A DNA stretch of 24,334 nucleotides, from positions 1 to 24,334 of the forward strand of contig CAYJAB010000018.1 of the NCBI GenBank assembly GCA_964368305.1, in the 5' to 3' direction. The translations under genes were made by a program, and so were the position numbers. The DNA comes from CAYJAB01 sp964368305 (GTDB taxonomy: Bacteria > Bacillota_I > Bacilli_A > Erysipelotrichales > Erysipelotrichaceae). Positions 8,004 through 15,029 of this stretch are shown piece after piece. Numbering within the stretch: the first letter of the stretch is position 1; each line of letters opens with the position of its first letter. The notes beneath the pieces were generated by a model. It was not told the DNA's origin and ran no database searches. It worked only from the letters and a program-made list of their open reading frames with translations.

Positions 8004-8663
8004 ATGTTATTTAAAAAGAAACCTGTTTTTATACTAATCCATGGATTTGGAAAAAGAAAAACAGATGAAATGAATTATCTTAAATCATTTTTATCCAATC
8101 AACCTTTTGATGTTGTTGTCCCTTCTTTATTCAATGAGGAAGTTGAAAACAACAGTTGGTCTTTATGGGTATCTAATGCAAAAAATGCAGTGGAACCTTA
8201 TATTAAAGAAAATAGAGACGTTTATGTATTAGGTTTTTCAATGGGTGGTGTTATCGCAAGTTACATCGCTACTGCATTTAATGTAAAGAAACTTATCTTA
8301 GTTGCTCCAGCATTTGAATATTTCACACTTACAACTTTTAGAAGTGTACTTGATAACACAAAAACAGAAGAAGATGAAAAATATGAATCACTTCCTGAAT
8401 CTTTCTATCCAATCTTTATGGAAGTTGTGAACAATCTAAAAAACAGTATTGACCATATAACATGTCCAACACTATTTCTATGTGGTACAGAAGATGAAGT
8501 CATCTCCCCTGAAGTTTCTAAACAATACTTCACTCGCCTTTCTATCCAACAAAAATCACTTGTCTATCTTCAAGATGGAAAACACAGATTACTTGAAGAT
8601 GATATAAATGGTAAAGTTGCGTGTAAGTTAATATTAGATTTTATAAAAGATGAATTGTATTAA
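8004..8663 (+). CDS. Alpha/beta hydrolase
   Basis: 219 residues, a compact serine hydrolase of the carboxylesterase / monoglyceride-lipase type. The oxyanion-side motif HGFG is at 13-16; the nucleophile elbow GFSMGG places Ser79; the acid is probably Asp164 (CGTEDEV) and the base His194 (DGKHRLL). There is no signal peptide, so it is cytosolic. The substrate is unknown; short acyl esters are the family norm. AGGAGG at 7991-7996 precedes the ATG, and TATAAT boxes at 7969 and 7979 may drive it independently of metG. It is flanked by two hairpin terminators, so it is likely monocistronic. Confidence 0.88.
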   Translation: MLFKKKPVFILIHGFGKRKTDEMNYLKSFLSNQPFDVVVPSLFNEEVENNSWSLWVSNAKNAVEPYIKENRDVYVLGFSMGGVIASYIATAFNVKKLILVAPAFEYFTLTTFRSVLDNTKTEEDEKYESLPESFYPIFMEVVNNLKNSIDHITCPTLFLCGTEDEVISPEVSKQYFTRLSIQQKSLVYLQDGKHRLLEDDINGKVACKLILDFIKDELY

Positions 8664-8672
8664 ATGATGTAT

Positions 8673-8708
8673 AAAAAAACAGCAATTGAAATAATTACTG
8701 TTTTTTTT
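8673..8708. terminator. Bidirectional terminator between hydrolase and glpK
   Basis: AACAG-C-AATT pairs with AATT-A-CTGTT around a GAAAT loop, with an A-run before and a T-run (8701-8708) after, so it can end transcripts from the plus-strand hydrolase and the minus-strand glpK. Confidence 0.85.
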
Positions 8709-8714
8709 CTATTA

Positions 8715-8780
8715 GCGAGGACAAGAGAAGAGAAAGGAATGACCTAATGAGAAAGGCCAACTCGAGTATCTTGCCCTCGC
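8715..8780. other. Long imperfect hairpin downstream of glpK
   Basis: GCGAGGACAAGA (8715-8726) pairs with TCTTGCCCTCGC (8769-8780), 11 of 12 positions, around a 42-base loop. It is much richer in GC than its surroundings. A second hairpin (CACAATGATCA at 8785-8795 with a two-base bulged partner ending at 8810) lies beside it. Both sit in the 3' untranslated region of glpK on the minus strand, before the shared terminator. They do not match a known RNA family that I recognise. Confidence 0.5.
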
Positions 8781-8839
8781 TTATCACAATGATCAAATGA
8801 TCATATTGTGTATATATCTTCTTTATCTATACTTTAGTT

Positions 8840-10315
8840 TTACTTGAATTTTTGTGTAACTTCAATAGCTAATTGCCATTTTTTATACAATTTCATCATT
8901 TTTTCACAATTATTGCTTGGATTATAGCGTTTTTTGACTGTTGGAACAAGATCTTCTTTCTGCCAAAAACCACTTTTTAAACCTGCAAGGTAGGCAGCAC
9001 CCAGTGCTGTTGTTTCATTTGTATGGATTTTTTCAATGCTTATATTTAAAAGATCACTTTGAAATTGCATTAAAAACTCATTTTTAATTGCACCACCATC
9101 CACTCTTAGACTTGTAATATCCACATCAAAATCTTTATTTAATGCATCTAATAAATCTTTTGTTTGATAAGCGATTGCTTCAAGTGCAGCTCTTACAATA
9201 TGATTTTTTGTAGTACCACGTGTCAAGCCAAAAATACTGCCATAGCATTCATCATTCCAATACGGTGCACCAAGTCCTACAAAGGCAGGTACAATGACAA
9301 CTCCATTTGTATCTTCAACACTGTATGCCATATCAGATGTATATTTAACATCATCGATGATTTTAATACCATCGCGTAGCCATTGCATTAAACTTCCAGA
9401 TACAAAGATTGATCCTTCACTCGCATATTGTACTTGATCCTCTATTTTCCATGCAATTGTACTGACAAGTCCATTTTTTGATTTTACAATTTCGTCTCCT
9501 GTATTCATCAATAAAAATCCACCTGTCCCATATGTCATTTTTACTTGTCCTTTCTCGAAACAACATTGCCCAAATAATGCAGCTTGTTGGTCTCCTACCA
9601 AAGCCATAATAGGAACTTCATGATTGAAGAAATGATATGGTGCTGTTGTTCCAAAGTTGTAAGAGGTTGGACATACTTCAGGTAAAATACAGCTTGGAAT
9701 GTCAAATAGTTCTAATAACTCTTCATCCCACTTTAATGTATTGATATTATATAGCATCGTTCTTGATGCATTGCTTACATCTGTCGCATGTGTTTTTCCA
9801 TCTGTGAGTTTCCAAAGCAACCAAGTATCAATTGTTCCAAAAAGCAATTCATTATTTATTGCTTTTTCATATGCACCTTCTACATTATCAAAAATCCACC
9901 TAATTTTTGTTGCAGAGAAATAGGCATCTATTTCAAGTCCTGTTTTATCTTTAATCATTTGTCTTTTATCTTTGTGTTTTTCGACAATAGTATCCGATTG
10001 TCTTGATTGCCACACAATCGCTTTATAAATCGGAATCCCTGTTTTCTTATCCCAAATTACAGTTGTTTCTCTTTGATTTGTAATTCCAATGGCAGAAATT
10101 TGAGATGGTTTAATTTCACCATAGTTTAATGCTTCACTCATTACTGAAAGCACACTTAAATAGATTTCATGTGCATCGTGTTCTACCCATCCTGGTTTTT
10201 GAAAATATTGTTTGAATTCTTTTTGCGCTACACTGACAATGTTTTTATCATGATCAAAGATAATTGCACGGCTACTTGTAGTTCCTTGATCTATTGTTAA
10301 AATGTATTTTTTCAT
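8840..10315 (-). CDS. glpK: Glycerol kinase
   Basis: 491 residues, a FGGY-family kinase making glycerol 3-phosphate from glycerol and ATP. The N-terminal ATPase motif DQGTTSSR (9-16), glycerol-contact residues (Arg82-Glu83 in NQRETT, Trp102, Tyr132, Asp242 in GDQQAALFGQ) and the late FGGY motifs are present. His228 in APYHFFN matches the histidine that HPr phosphorylates to activate the enzyme in Firmicutes, so control by the phosphotransferase system is expected. Ribosome site GGAGGG precedes the ATG. No glpF, glpD or glpO gene lies next to it; the nearest possibly related gene is the sugar-phosphate-like MFS transporter 800 bases upstream on the other strand. Confidence 0.97.
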   Translation of the reverse strand: MKKYILTIDQGTTSSRAIIFDHDKNIVSVAQKEFKQYFQKPGWVEHDAHEIYLSVLSVMSEALNYGEIKPSQISAIGITNQRETTVIWDKKTGIPIYKAIVWQSRQSDTIVEKHKDKRQMIKDKTGLEIDAYFSATKIRWIFDNVEGAYEKAINNELLFGTIDTWLLWKLTDGKTHATDVSNASRTMLYNINTLKWDEELLELFDIPSCILPEVCPTSYNFGTTAPYHFFNHEVPIMALVGDQQAALFGQCCFEKGQVKMTYGTGGFLLMNTGDEIVKSKNGLVSTIAWKIEDQVQYASEGSIFVSGSLMQWLRDGIKIIDDVKYTSDMAYSVEDTNGVVIVPAFVGLGAPYWNDECYGSIFGLTRGTTKNHIVRAALEAIAYQTKDLLDALNKDFDVDITSLRVDGGAIKNEFLMQFQSDLLNISIEKIHTNETTALGAAYLAGLKSGFWQKEDLVPTVKKRYNPSNNCEKMMKLYKKWQLAIEVTQKFK

Positions 10316-10347
10316 ATTCCCTCCACTTAATATGTTTATATATATTT

Positions 10348-10375
10348 ATTATACACTAGGGATTTATGAAAACAA
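10348..10375 (-). promoter_or_regulatory. Likely glpK promoter
   Basis: On the minus strand TATAAT (10353-10348) lies about 16 bases after a TTGTTT (10375-10370). RNA would start near 10341, 25 bases before the glpK start. I did not find a clear CcpA (cre) site. Confidence 0.55.
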
Positions 10376-10377
10376 AA

Positions 10378-10405
10378 GAAATGATGAAGTTTCCTTCACC
10401 ATTTC
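10378..10405 (-). terminator. Minus-strand hairpin terminator upstream of glpK
   Basis: A 12-bp stem with one mismatch (GAAATGATGAAG, 10378-10389, with 10394-10405) and a four-base loop; on the minus strand it is followed by TTTTGTTTT. It would end a minus-strand RNA arriving from the gene-free region 10406-10990 just before the glpK promoter. Confidence 0.6.
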
Positions 10406-11037
10406 GTTAATTCTATTAATTGTTATTTTAATACTTTTCTTGTTTTAACTAACACACCTCTATTAAGCTTTGGTTCTCTACTTTTCATCATAGACGCAAC
10501 CTTTGTGAGTTAGGTTTGATTTAAACTATTTTTTTGATTTACGTCGGTATGATAAACTAAATCTAAACTTTATTTATTTTTCGCCTATATAACTATAAAC
10601 AATCAAATATATATGTTAAGTATTCCATAATTTATCTCTTTTGGGAAAGATTTTCCTACCTAAATCATTCAATTTTCAGAAAGTTTGATTTAAATAGTTA
10701 TAAAATTATTCTAGTATTGTATTCATATTCCAATCTAATGGGAAAGCATACCTTACGTTAATCATTATACTTTTAAATCACTTTTTTATTTTTGTTTGTC
10801 CATTGGTCTGTCCTCTTACAGAAAACACTTTCTTTTTAAAACCTTTTTCTTTTTTTTTTAGGCTTCCTCAACCAACACTGTTACTTTGATCAGGAAGCGG
10901 TTTAAAATTCTAGTAGAACCTTTTTCATGACATTTATCCTCCTTTTTCTTAGTTAAGATTTTGTCATCTATTCCTTTTATACTTATATAATATACTCTTT
11001 ATTAATTTTTCAAAGTCTTATATTTATTTTTTTTTTG

Positions 11038-11046
11038 TGATATAAT
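11038..11046 (+). promoter_or_regulatory. Extended -10 promoter for the MFS gene
   Basis: TGATATAAT matches the extended -10 consensus exactly. The -35 region is AT-rich without a clear box. RNA would start at about 11053, at the first base of the twin hairpin leader. Confidence 0.6.
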
Positions 11047-11053
11047 TACATTT

Positions 11054-11102
11054 GTGGGGAGCAATGCTTCTTTTTTAGTGGAAGCAATGACTTCTTTTTT
11101 TA
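11054..11102 (+). repeat. Two tandem hairpin/T-run units in the MFS leader
   Basis: Unit 1 (11054-11077) and unit 2 (11078-11102) are near-identical direct repeats, each GTGG-(GG)A-GCAATG-(A)CTTC followed by six or seven T. Each can form a small stem (GGAGC/GCTTC; GAAG/CTTC) with a T-run, like a short terminator. TGCTTC of unit 1 (11065-11070) also pairs perfectly with GAAGCA of unit 2 (11081-11086), which would exclude both small stems. This is the layout of an attenuator, but no family is recognised. Confidence 0.55.
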
Positions 11103-11128
11103 TTTTATAAATTAAACGGGGATATTTT

Positions 11129-12352
11129 ATGACAAACAAAAAAGCAAAATTATTATTTGCATTTGGGTTTTTCGCCTATTTTAGTGCCTATATTGGAAGA
11201 AGTACATATTCAGCTGCACTTCCTGAAATCATATTAGATACAGGATGGGACAAGTCTTTACTTGGACTGGGTGGGACGATGTTTTTCTTCTCTTATGCAA
11301 TTGGTCAATTGATCAATGGTTTTTTAGGAGATAGATTAAGCAATCGATCGATGATATTTTATGGATTATTTTTATCCTCTTTTAGTAATTTCGCAATGGC
11401 TTTTGTTACAAATGTCTATTTTGTAAATGTAATATGGCTTGTGAATGGGTTTTGTTTATCTATGATTTGGTCTCCTTTGATAAGTTTATTTTCTAAATAT
11501 TTAAAAGGACAAGATCGATTATATGCTGCTACACATATCATATTCTCTGTTCCTGCAGGAACAATCGCTTCTTTTTTATTAACTGCGACTGTCCTTTCTT
11601 TTACAAACTGGCGTATGGCATTTTTTGCGGCTGGTGTATGTGTACTCATTAGTTCATTAATTTGGAAATTCAATGTAAACAACTCTATTGAACAAGAATA
11701 TGTATCTCAACATGCTGAAAGTAAAAAAGCTGCAAGCTTTGATAAAATGAACCACAATCATTATGTTATTTTAGTACTTGTCTGTCTTGTAGCAATGGTA
11801 TGTGGGATTATCAAAGACAGTGTATCTTTATGGGTTCCTACTTTTTTAGTTGAATATTACCAATTAGATGCGATAATATCTATTTTAACTTCAATCGTCT
11901 TACCACTTGTGAATATGAGTGGAGTTGTATTCTCTATGGGAATACATAAACGTACAAAAAGTATTATCTTAAGTACAACTTGGATGTTTACAATTGTCTT
12001 ATTGTTCTTAGTTTTACTTTACTTGTTTAAAAATGTATCTTTCGTGCTAACCATTTTATTCTTAGCATGTTCTACATCCGCAATGTTAGGCGCAAACTCT
12101 TTAATCATGTCGATGTTTCCAATGTTGTTTCAAAACTTTGGAAAAACCGCAACGATTACTGGAACTGTAAATTTCTGCAGCTATATTGCTTCAGCATGTG
12201 CAAGTTATTTTATCGGTGCACTTTCTCAATCTTCTGGTTGGGATGCGGTTATGTTAATGTGGGTATGTATTGTCGCAATTGGTGTTTTAATTTCAATCAT
12301 TGCAGTTCGATATCGTCGTGTGTTTAAAGGCGAAGACATGTTTGGTGTTTAG
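11129..12352 (+). CDS. MFS transporter, sugar-phosphate-permease-like
   Basis: 407 residues with about twelve hydrophobic segments and no signal peptide; a major facilitator superfamily carrier in the cytoplasmic membrane. The first helix carries YIGRSTYSAALPEI (21-34), resembling the Arg-bearing first helix of organophosphate:phosphate antiporters (GlpT/UhpT group), and the loop 2-3 motif GFLGDRLSNR (64-73) is the MFS signature. The substrate cannot be assigned; a phosphorylated sugar or glycerol phosphate is possible. Ribosome site CGGGGA at 11117-11122. Its stop shares a base with the DUF1697 start (TAGTG). Expression may be governed by the twin hairpin leader. Confidence 0.8.
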   Translation: MTNKKAKLLFAFGFFAYFSAYIGRSTYSAALPEIILDTGWDKSLLGLGGTMFFFSYAIGQLINGFLGDRLSNRSMIFYGLFLSSFSNFAMAFVTNVYFVNVIWLVNGFCLSMIWSPLISLFSKYLKGQDRLYAATHIIFSVPAGTIASFLLTATVLSFTNWRMAFFAAGVCVLISSLIWKFNVNNSIEQEYVSQHAESKKAASFDKMNHNHYVILVLVCLVAMVCGIIKDSVSLWVPTFLVEYYQLDAIISILTSIVLPLVNMSGVVFSMGIHKRTKSIILSTTWMFTIVLLFLVLLYLFKNVSFVLTILFLACSTSAMLGANSLIMSMFPMLFQNFGKTATITGTVNFCSYIASACASYFIGALSQSSGWDAVMLMWVCIVAIGVLISIIAVRYRRVFKGEDMFGV

Positions 12353-12846
12353 TGAAGTCTATTGCATTTTTGCGCGCCATTAACCTTGGCAAACACAATA
12401 AAATAAAGATGTCTGAACTTATCGATGTTTTATTAAACTATGGGTATTGTAACGTTAAGACATATCTGAATACTGGAAATGTACTGTTTGATGCATTGGG
12501 TAATGATGAAGAAATTCTACATACCCTAATAATGGAACATTTCTTGTTGGACATTAAAGTGATTGTCTTTTCTATTGAGCAACTTAAAGATGCGATGTCT
12601 TATTGTAAAGAGGATAAAAATGCTGCCGTTGTATTTTTAAAAGAGATACCAGATTCAACTTTAGTTGAAAAGATATCAAAAATAGATATAAAAAATGATT
12701 CCTTTGTGATATATAAAAACTTTGTTTTTATTTATTATGAAGTTTATCAAACTACAGTTTTATCCAATGCTTTTTTTGAAAAGCATTTAAAGACAACTGC
12801 CTCTACACGTACATTAAACGTTGTTAAAAAACTCTTATCGATATAA
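12352..12846 (+). CDS. DUF1697 family protein
   Basis: 164 residues, cytosolic, function unknown. It follows the DUF1697 pattern: FLRAINLGKHNKIKM (5-19), then NVKTYLNTGNVLF (35-47) and the late TASTRTLNVVKKL (149-161). It starts with GTG at 12352, sharing a base with the MFS stop, and has no strong ribosome site of its own, so it is probably translated by coupling. No evidence links DUF1697 proteins to transport; the pairing may be only an operon convenience. Followed at once by a terminator. Confidence 0.85.
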   Translation: MKSIAFLRAINLGKHNKIKMSELIDVLLNYGYCNVKTYLNTGNVLFDALGNDEEILHTLIMEHFLLDIKVIVFSIEQLKDAMSYCKEDKNAAVVFLKEIPDSTLVEKISKIDIKNDSFVIYKNFVFIYYEVYQTTVLSNAFFEKHLKTTASTRTLNVVKKLLSI

Positions 12847-12875
12847 AAAAACATGAAATTTCTTTCATGTTTTTT
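12846..12875. terminator. Bidirectional terminator between DUF1697 gene and degV
   Basis: A 13-bp stem (12846-12858 with 12863-12875, core ACATGAAA/TTTCATGT) flanked by A- and T-runs. It serves the two convergent genes. Confidence 0.9.
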
Positions 12876-12882
12876 ATTTGTT

Positions 12883-13734
12883 TTATTTTTTTACGTATTG
12901 AAGTCCAATAGTATTATTTCCTGTATGTGCTACAAGTACTGCAGGCAATACTTCCTCAATAATTCTTGCAGTTGGATATTCTTCCTTGATTTTTGCTTTT
13001 AGTGTTTGCATAACTTCTGAAGCACCTACACTTGCAACGAAAATATCATATTCTTCTCCATTGATATTTTTCTTTTTAAGATCATCAAAGATAGTTTGAA
13101 CAAGTTTCTTTTCTGTACGGTGCACAGAATGTTTTTCGATTGCATTTCCAAATCCTTCTAAGCTCAATAATACTTTAATTTTTAATAAAGCTCCTACTGT
13201 AGCAACTGCTGGATTTAAACGTCCACCTCTTTTTAATTGCTCTAATGTACCTGGATAAATATAAGTATCTGATTTTTCATAAATATGTTTTGTTTGTTCA
13301 ATGATTTCTTCAGCACTTAATCCTTCTTTCGCAAGTTGGTTTGCTTTAATTGCAGTTTCACTTAATACAGCACATAAACTACCAGTGTCTACGATATATA
13401 CATTTTCAAGTTCTACAGCATTTTTACAGAAATGATATGCTTGATGCGTTCCTGAAAGTTTACTTGAAATCGTGAAGATAATGATTTGATCATAGTTTTC
13501 TTTTTTCCAAGCTTCCATTCTTTCTTGAATATATCCAAGGTTTGGTTGAGAAGTCGTTGGTACTTTACCACTTTCAATTTCTTCAAGTAACTTTTGTCCT
13601 GAAATTTCTATTACATCTTTATATTCTTTTCCGTCAACAATTACTGACAAAGGAATAATCTCAATACCTAATTTTTCTGCATCTTCCCAAGATAATGAAG
13701 ACGTTGAATCTGTTACGATTAATGTTTTTTTCAT
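12883..13734 (-). CDS. DegV family fatty-acid-binding protein
   Basis: 283 residues. DegV proteins bind one fatty acid; those called FakB present it to the kinase FakA, allowing host fatty acids to enter phospholipid synthesis. Seen here: TDSTSSL (8-14), TTSQPN (60-65), SSKLSGTHQAY (about 91-101), LEQLKRGGRL (about 163-172) and HTGNNTIGL near the C terminus, where the family usually has HTGPG. No FakA gene is in the window. Ribosome site GGAGGG lies upstream of the ATG, and the promoter at 13761-13789 is a perfect consensus, so strong expression is likely. Divergent from the YigZ gene. Confidence 0.92.
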   Translation of the reverse strand: MKKTLIVTDSTSSLSWEDAEKLGIEIIPLSVIVDGKEYKDVIEISGQKLLEEIESGKVPTTSQPNLGYIQERMEAWKKENYDQIIIFTISSKLSGTHQAYHFCKNAVELENVYIVDTGSLCAVLSETAIKANQLAKEGLSAEEIIEQTKHIYEKSDTYIYPGTLEQLKRGGRLNPAVATVGALLKIKVLLSLEGFGNAIEKHSVHRTEKKLVQTIFDDLKKKNINGEEYDIFVASVGASEVMQTLKAKIKEEYPTARIIEEVLPAVLVAHTGNNTIGLQYVKK

Positions 13735-13760
13735 TTAATTCCCTCCGATAACACCATGTT

Positions 13761-13789
13761 ATTATATCTTTGATTACTTTGAATGTCAA
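13761..13789 (-). promoter_or_regulatory. Consensus sigma-A promoter for degV
   Basis: On the minus strand TTGACA (13789-13784), a 17-base spacer, and TATAAT (13766-13761): a full match to consensus in both boxes and spacing. RNA would start about 20 bases upstream of the degV ATG. A small hairpin (CAACC-ATTA-GGTTG, 13791-13804) lies directly upstream. Confidence 0.92.
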
Positions 13790-13846
13790 ACAACCATTAG
13801 GTTGCCTTTCTAACTTATTTTATACCCTTTTTGTGTATATTTAAAG

Positions 13847-13852
13847 TATAAT
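13847..13852 (+). promoter_or_regulatory. -10 box for the YigZ gene
   Basis: TATAAT, 19 bases before the ATG, with no clear -35 box upstream. RNA would start close to the AAAGAGGT ribosome site. Confidence 0.45.
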
Positions 13853-13870
13853 GTTAAAAAGAGGTATTCT

Positions 13871-14470
13871 ATGTATCGTATTCAAAAAGAACACATCCAT
13901 GAATTGGTCATTCAAAAGTCACGTTTTATTTGTTATCTTGTAAGAATTGAATCTGAACAAGACTATAAAGACTATGTAAAACAAGTTAAAAAATTACACC
14001 CAAAAGCAAATCATCATTGCCAAGCTTTTATCTTAAATAAAGATATTCAAAGATCAAGTGATGATGGAGAACCTTCTTTGACTGCAGGACTTCCGATGCT
14101 TGAGGTTTTAAGAAAACAAAATATGGAAAAAATAGGAGCAGTTGTTGTGAGATATTTTGGAGGTATCTTGCTTGGAACAGGTGGACTTGTGCGTGCTTAT
14201 AGTAAAAGTGTTAGTGAAGCTTTAGAAAACGCTCAACTTTTTCATCGTATTCTAATTAAGAAATATCGTTTATCTTTTTCATATGAGTATATCAATCGTA
14301 TTGAATTTACATTAAAAGAAACAACGATTTTAGACAAAGTATATGATGAAAAAGTTATCTATACTTATATTTCAAATGAGGATAGTTTAATTAAAACAAT
14401 TACTGAGATTACAAATGGTAAATTTATACCTGAATTTATCATTGAAGAAGAAATAGAAGAAAAAGTATAA
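13871..14470 (+). CDS. yigZ: YigZ / IMPACT family protein
   Basis: 199 residues, cytosolic. The N-terminal two thirds match the UPF0029/IMPACT domain: KSRFICYL (16-23), HHCQAFIL (48-55), SSDDGEPSLTAGLPML (62-77) and RYFGGILLGTGGLVRAYS (94-111). The C-terminal third is the more variable DUF1949 region. Related eukaryotic IMPACT proteins act on translation control via GCN1; the bacterial role is not established. Ribosome site AAAGAGGT precedes the ATG. Flanked by the divergent degV promoter and a terminator, so monocistronic. Confidence 0.92.
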   Translation: MYRIQKEHIHELVIQKSRFICYLVRIESEQDYKDYVKQVKKLHPKANHHCQAFILNKDIQRSSDDGEPSLTAGLPMLEVLRKQNMEKIGAVVVRYFGGILLGTGGLVRAYSKSVSEALENAQLFHRILIKKYRLSFSYEYINRIEFTLKETTILDKVYDEKVIYTYISNEDSLIKTITEITNGKFIPEFIIEEEIEEKV

Positions 14471-14487
14471 TTTTTGCATTTATTAAC

Positions 14488-14515
14488 AAACCTATTTTAT
14501 TTATAGGTTTTTTTT
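14488..14515 (+). terminator. Terminator after yigZ
   Basis: AAACCTAT (14488-14495) pairs with ATAGGTTT (14503-14510), followed by a T-run to 14515. Confidence 0.88.
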
Positions 14516-14520
14516 GATAC

Positions 14521-14560
14521 AATAATCAATAGTTAAGAAGGGATATGATTATTGATTATT
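14521..14560. promoter_or_regulatory. Inverted repeat before the DUF1622 gene
   Basis: AATAATCAAT (14521-14530) is a perfect inverted match of ATTGATTATT (14551-14560); wobble pairs extend the stem inward around AGAAGGGATA. It directly follows a TACAAT -10-like box (14518-14523), so it lies at the likely RNA start. It could be an operator or a leader hairpin. Confidence 0.4.
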
Positions 14561-14583
14561 ATTCGGTAGTCTAGGGAAATTTT

Positions 14584-14934
14584 ATGGTAGATACTTTACA
14601 TCATTTTTTAGCATTAATTATTGATTATTCAATTTTATTATTTGAATTTATCGGGGTTGGTGTATTAATCGCAGCTGGTCTTGTAGGATTTTATAACTAT
14701 ATAAAAAGAGATCCACAAGTACGTTTAAAATTAGCGAAAGGCATGGCAACAGGTCTTGAATTCAAACTTGGAAGTGAAATTTTACGTACTGTTGTTGTAC
14801 GTGAATTTGAAGAAATTATTTTAGTAGGAAGTATTATTGTATTGCGTGCTGCATTAACATTCTTAATCCATTGGGAGATAAAAAATGAAGAAAGTGGCCA
14901 CAAAGAGTTAGATGAATTGGATTTACATAATTAA
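14584..14934 (+). CDS. DUF1622 membrane protein
   Basis: 116 residues with two or three hydrophobic segments (about 8-38 and 78-96) around a conserved central stretch. The DUF1622 hallmarks are seen: FEFIGVGVLIAAG (20-32), FKLGSEILRTVVVREFEEI (60-78) and LRAALTFLIHWEI (87-99). Function is unknown in the family. The tail is acidic and polar. Ribosome site AGGGAA lies at 14573-14578. A weak AT-only hairpin at 14931-14950 overlaps the stop codon; whether transcription continues into the lipoprotein gene is not clear. Confidence 0.85.
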   Translation: MVDTLHHFLALIIDYSILLFEFIGVGVLIAAGLVGFYNYIKRDPQVRLKLAKGMATGLEFKLGSEILRTVVVREFEEIILVGSIIVLRAALTFLIHWEIKNEESGHKELDELDLHN

Positions 14935-15029
14935 AAATAAAAATTTTTAATAATTTCCAACAAAACAAGTTGTTGTGTGCATCTAACTTTTGTAAGTAAG
15001 TATTACACTTCAGAAAGGATTTATTAATT

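Larger units (their letters stand above)
10316..11128. other. Gene-free stretch of 813 bases between glpK and the MFS gene
   Basis: No open frame of useful size on either strand. It contains the glpK promoter, the minus-strand terminator at 10378-10405, a minus-strand AGGAGG followed by an eight-codon frame (10928-10902, MKKVLLEF), a 7-bp hairpin (GCTTCCT 10862-10868 with AGGAAGC 10892-10898), separated complementary pairs (10449-10457 with 10505-10513; 10588-10596 with 10694-10702), a 12-base direct repeat (GTTTGATTTAAA at 10514 and 10683), and the promoter and leader of the MFS gene. Together they suggest a structured transcript or a decayed gene. Confidence 0.5.

Noticed and set aside
8715..8780. 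Match to SRP RNA, 6S RNA, tmRNA or RNase P RNA
   Set aside because: None of the conserved cores of these RNAs is present, and the size is wrong for most. Left as an unassigned structure.
10860..11002. Minus-strand frame of about 39 codons ending KVTVLVEEA
   Set aside because: It has no start codon and no ribosome site in phase; it runs through the better-supported eight-codon frame in another phase.
14545..14574. Leader peptide ORF (ATG at 14545) before DUF1622
   Set aside because: The purine-rich stretch before it leaves only about two bases to the ATG, too close to work as a ribosome site.
14931..14950. AT-only hairpin as terminator of the DUF1622 gene
   Set aside because: The stem is made only of A-T pairs with no proper T-run after it; too weak to call.
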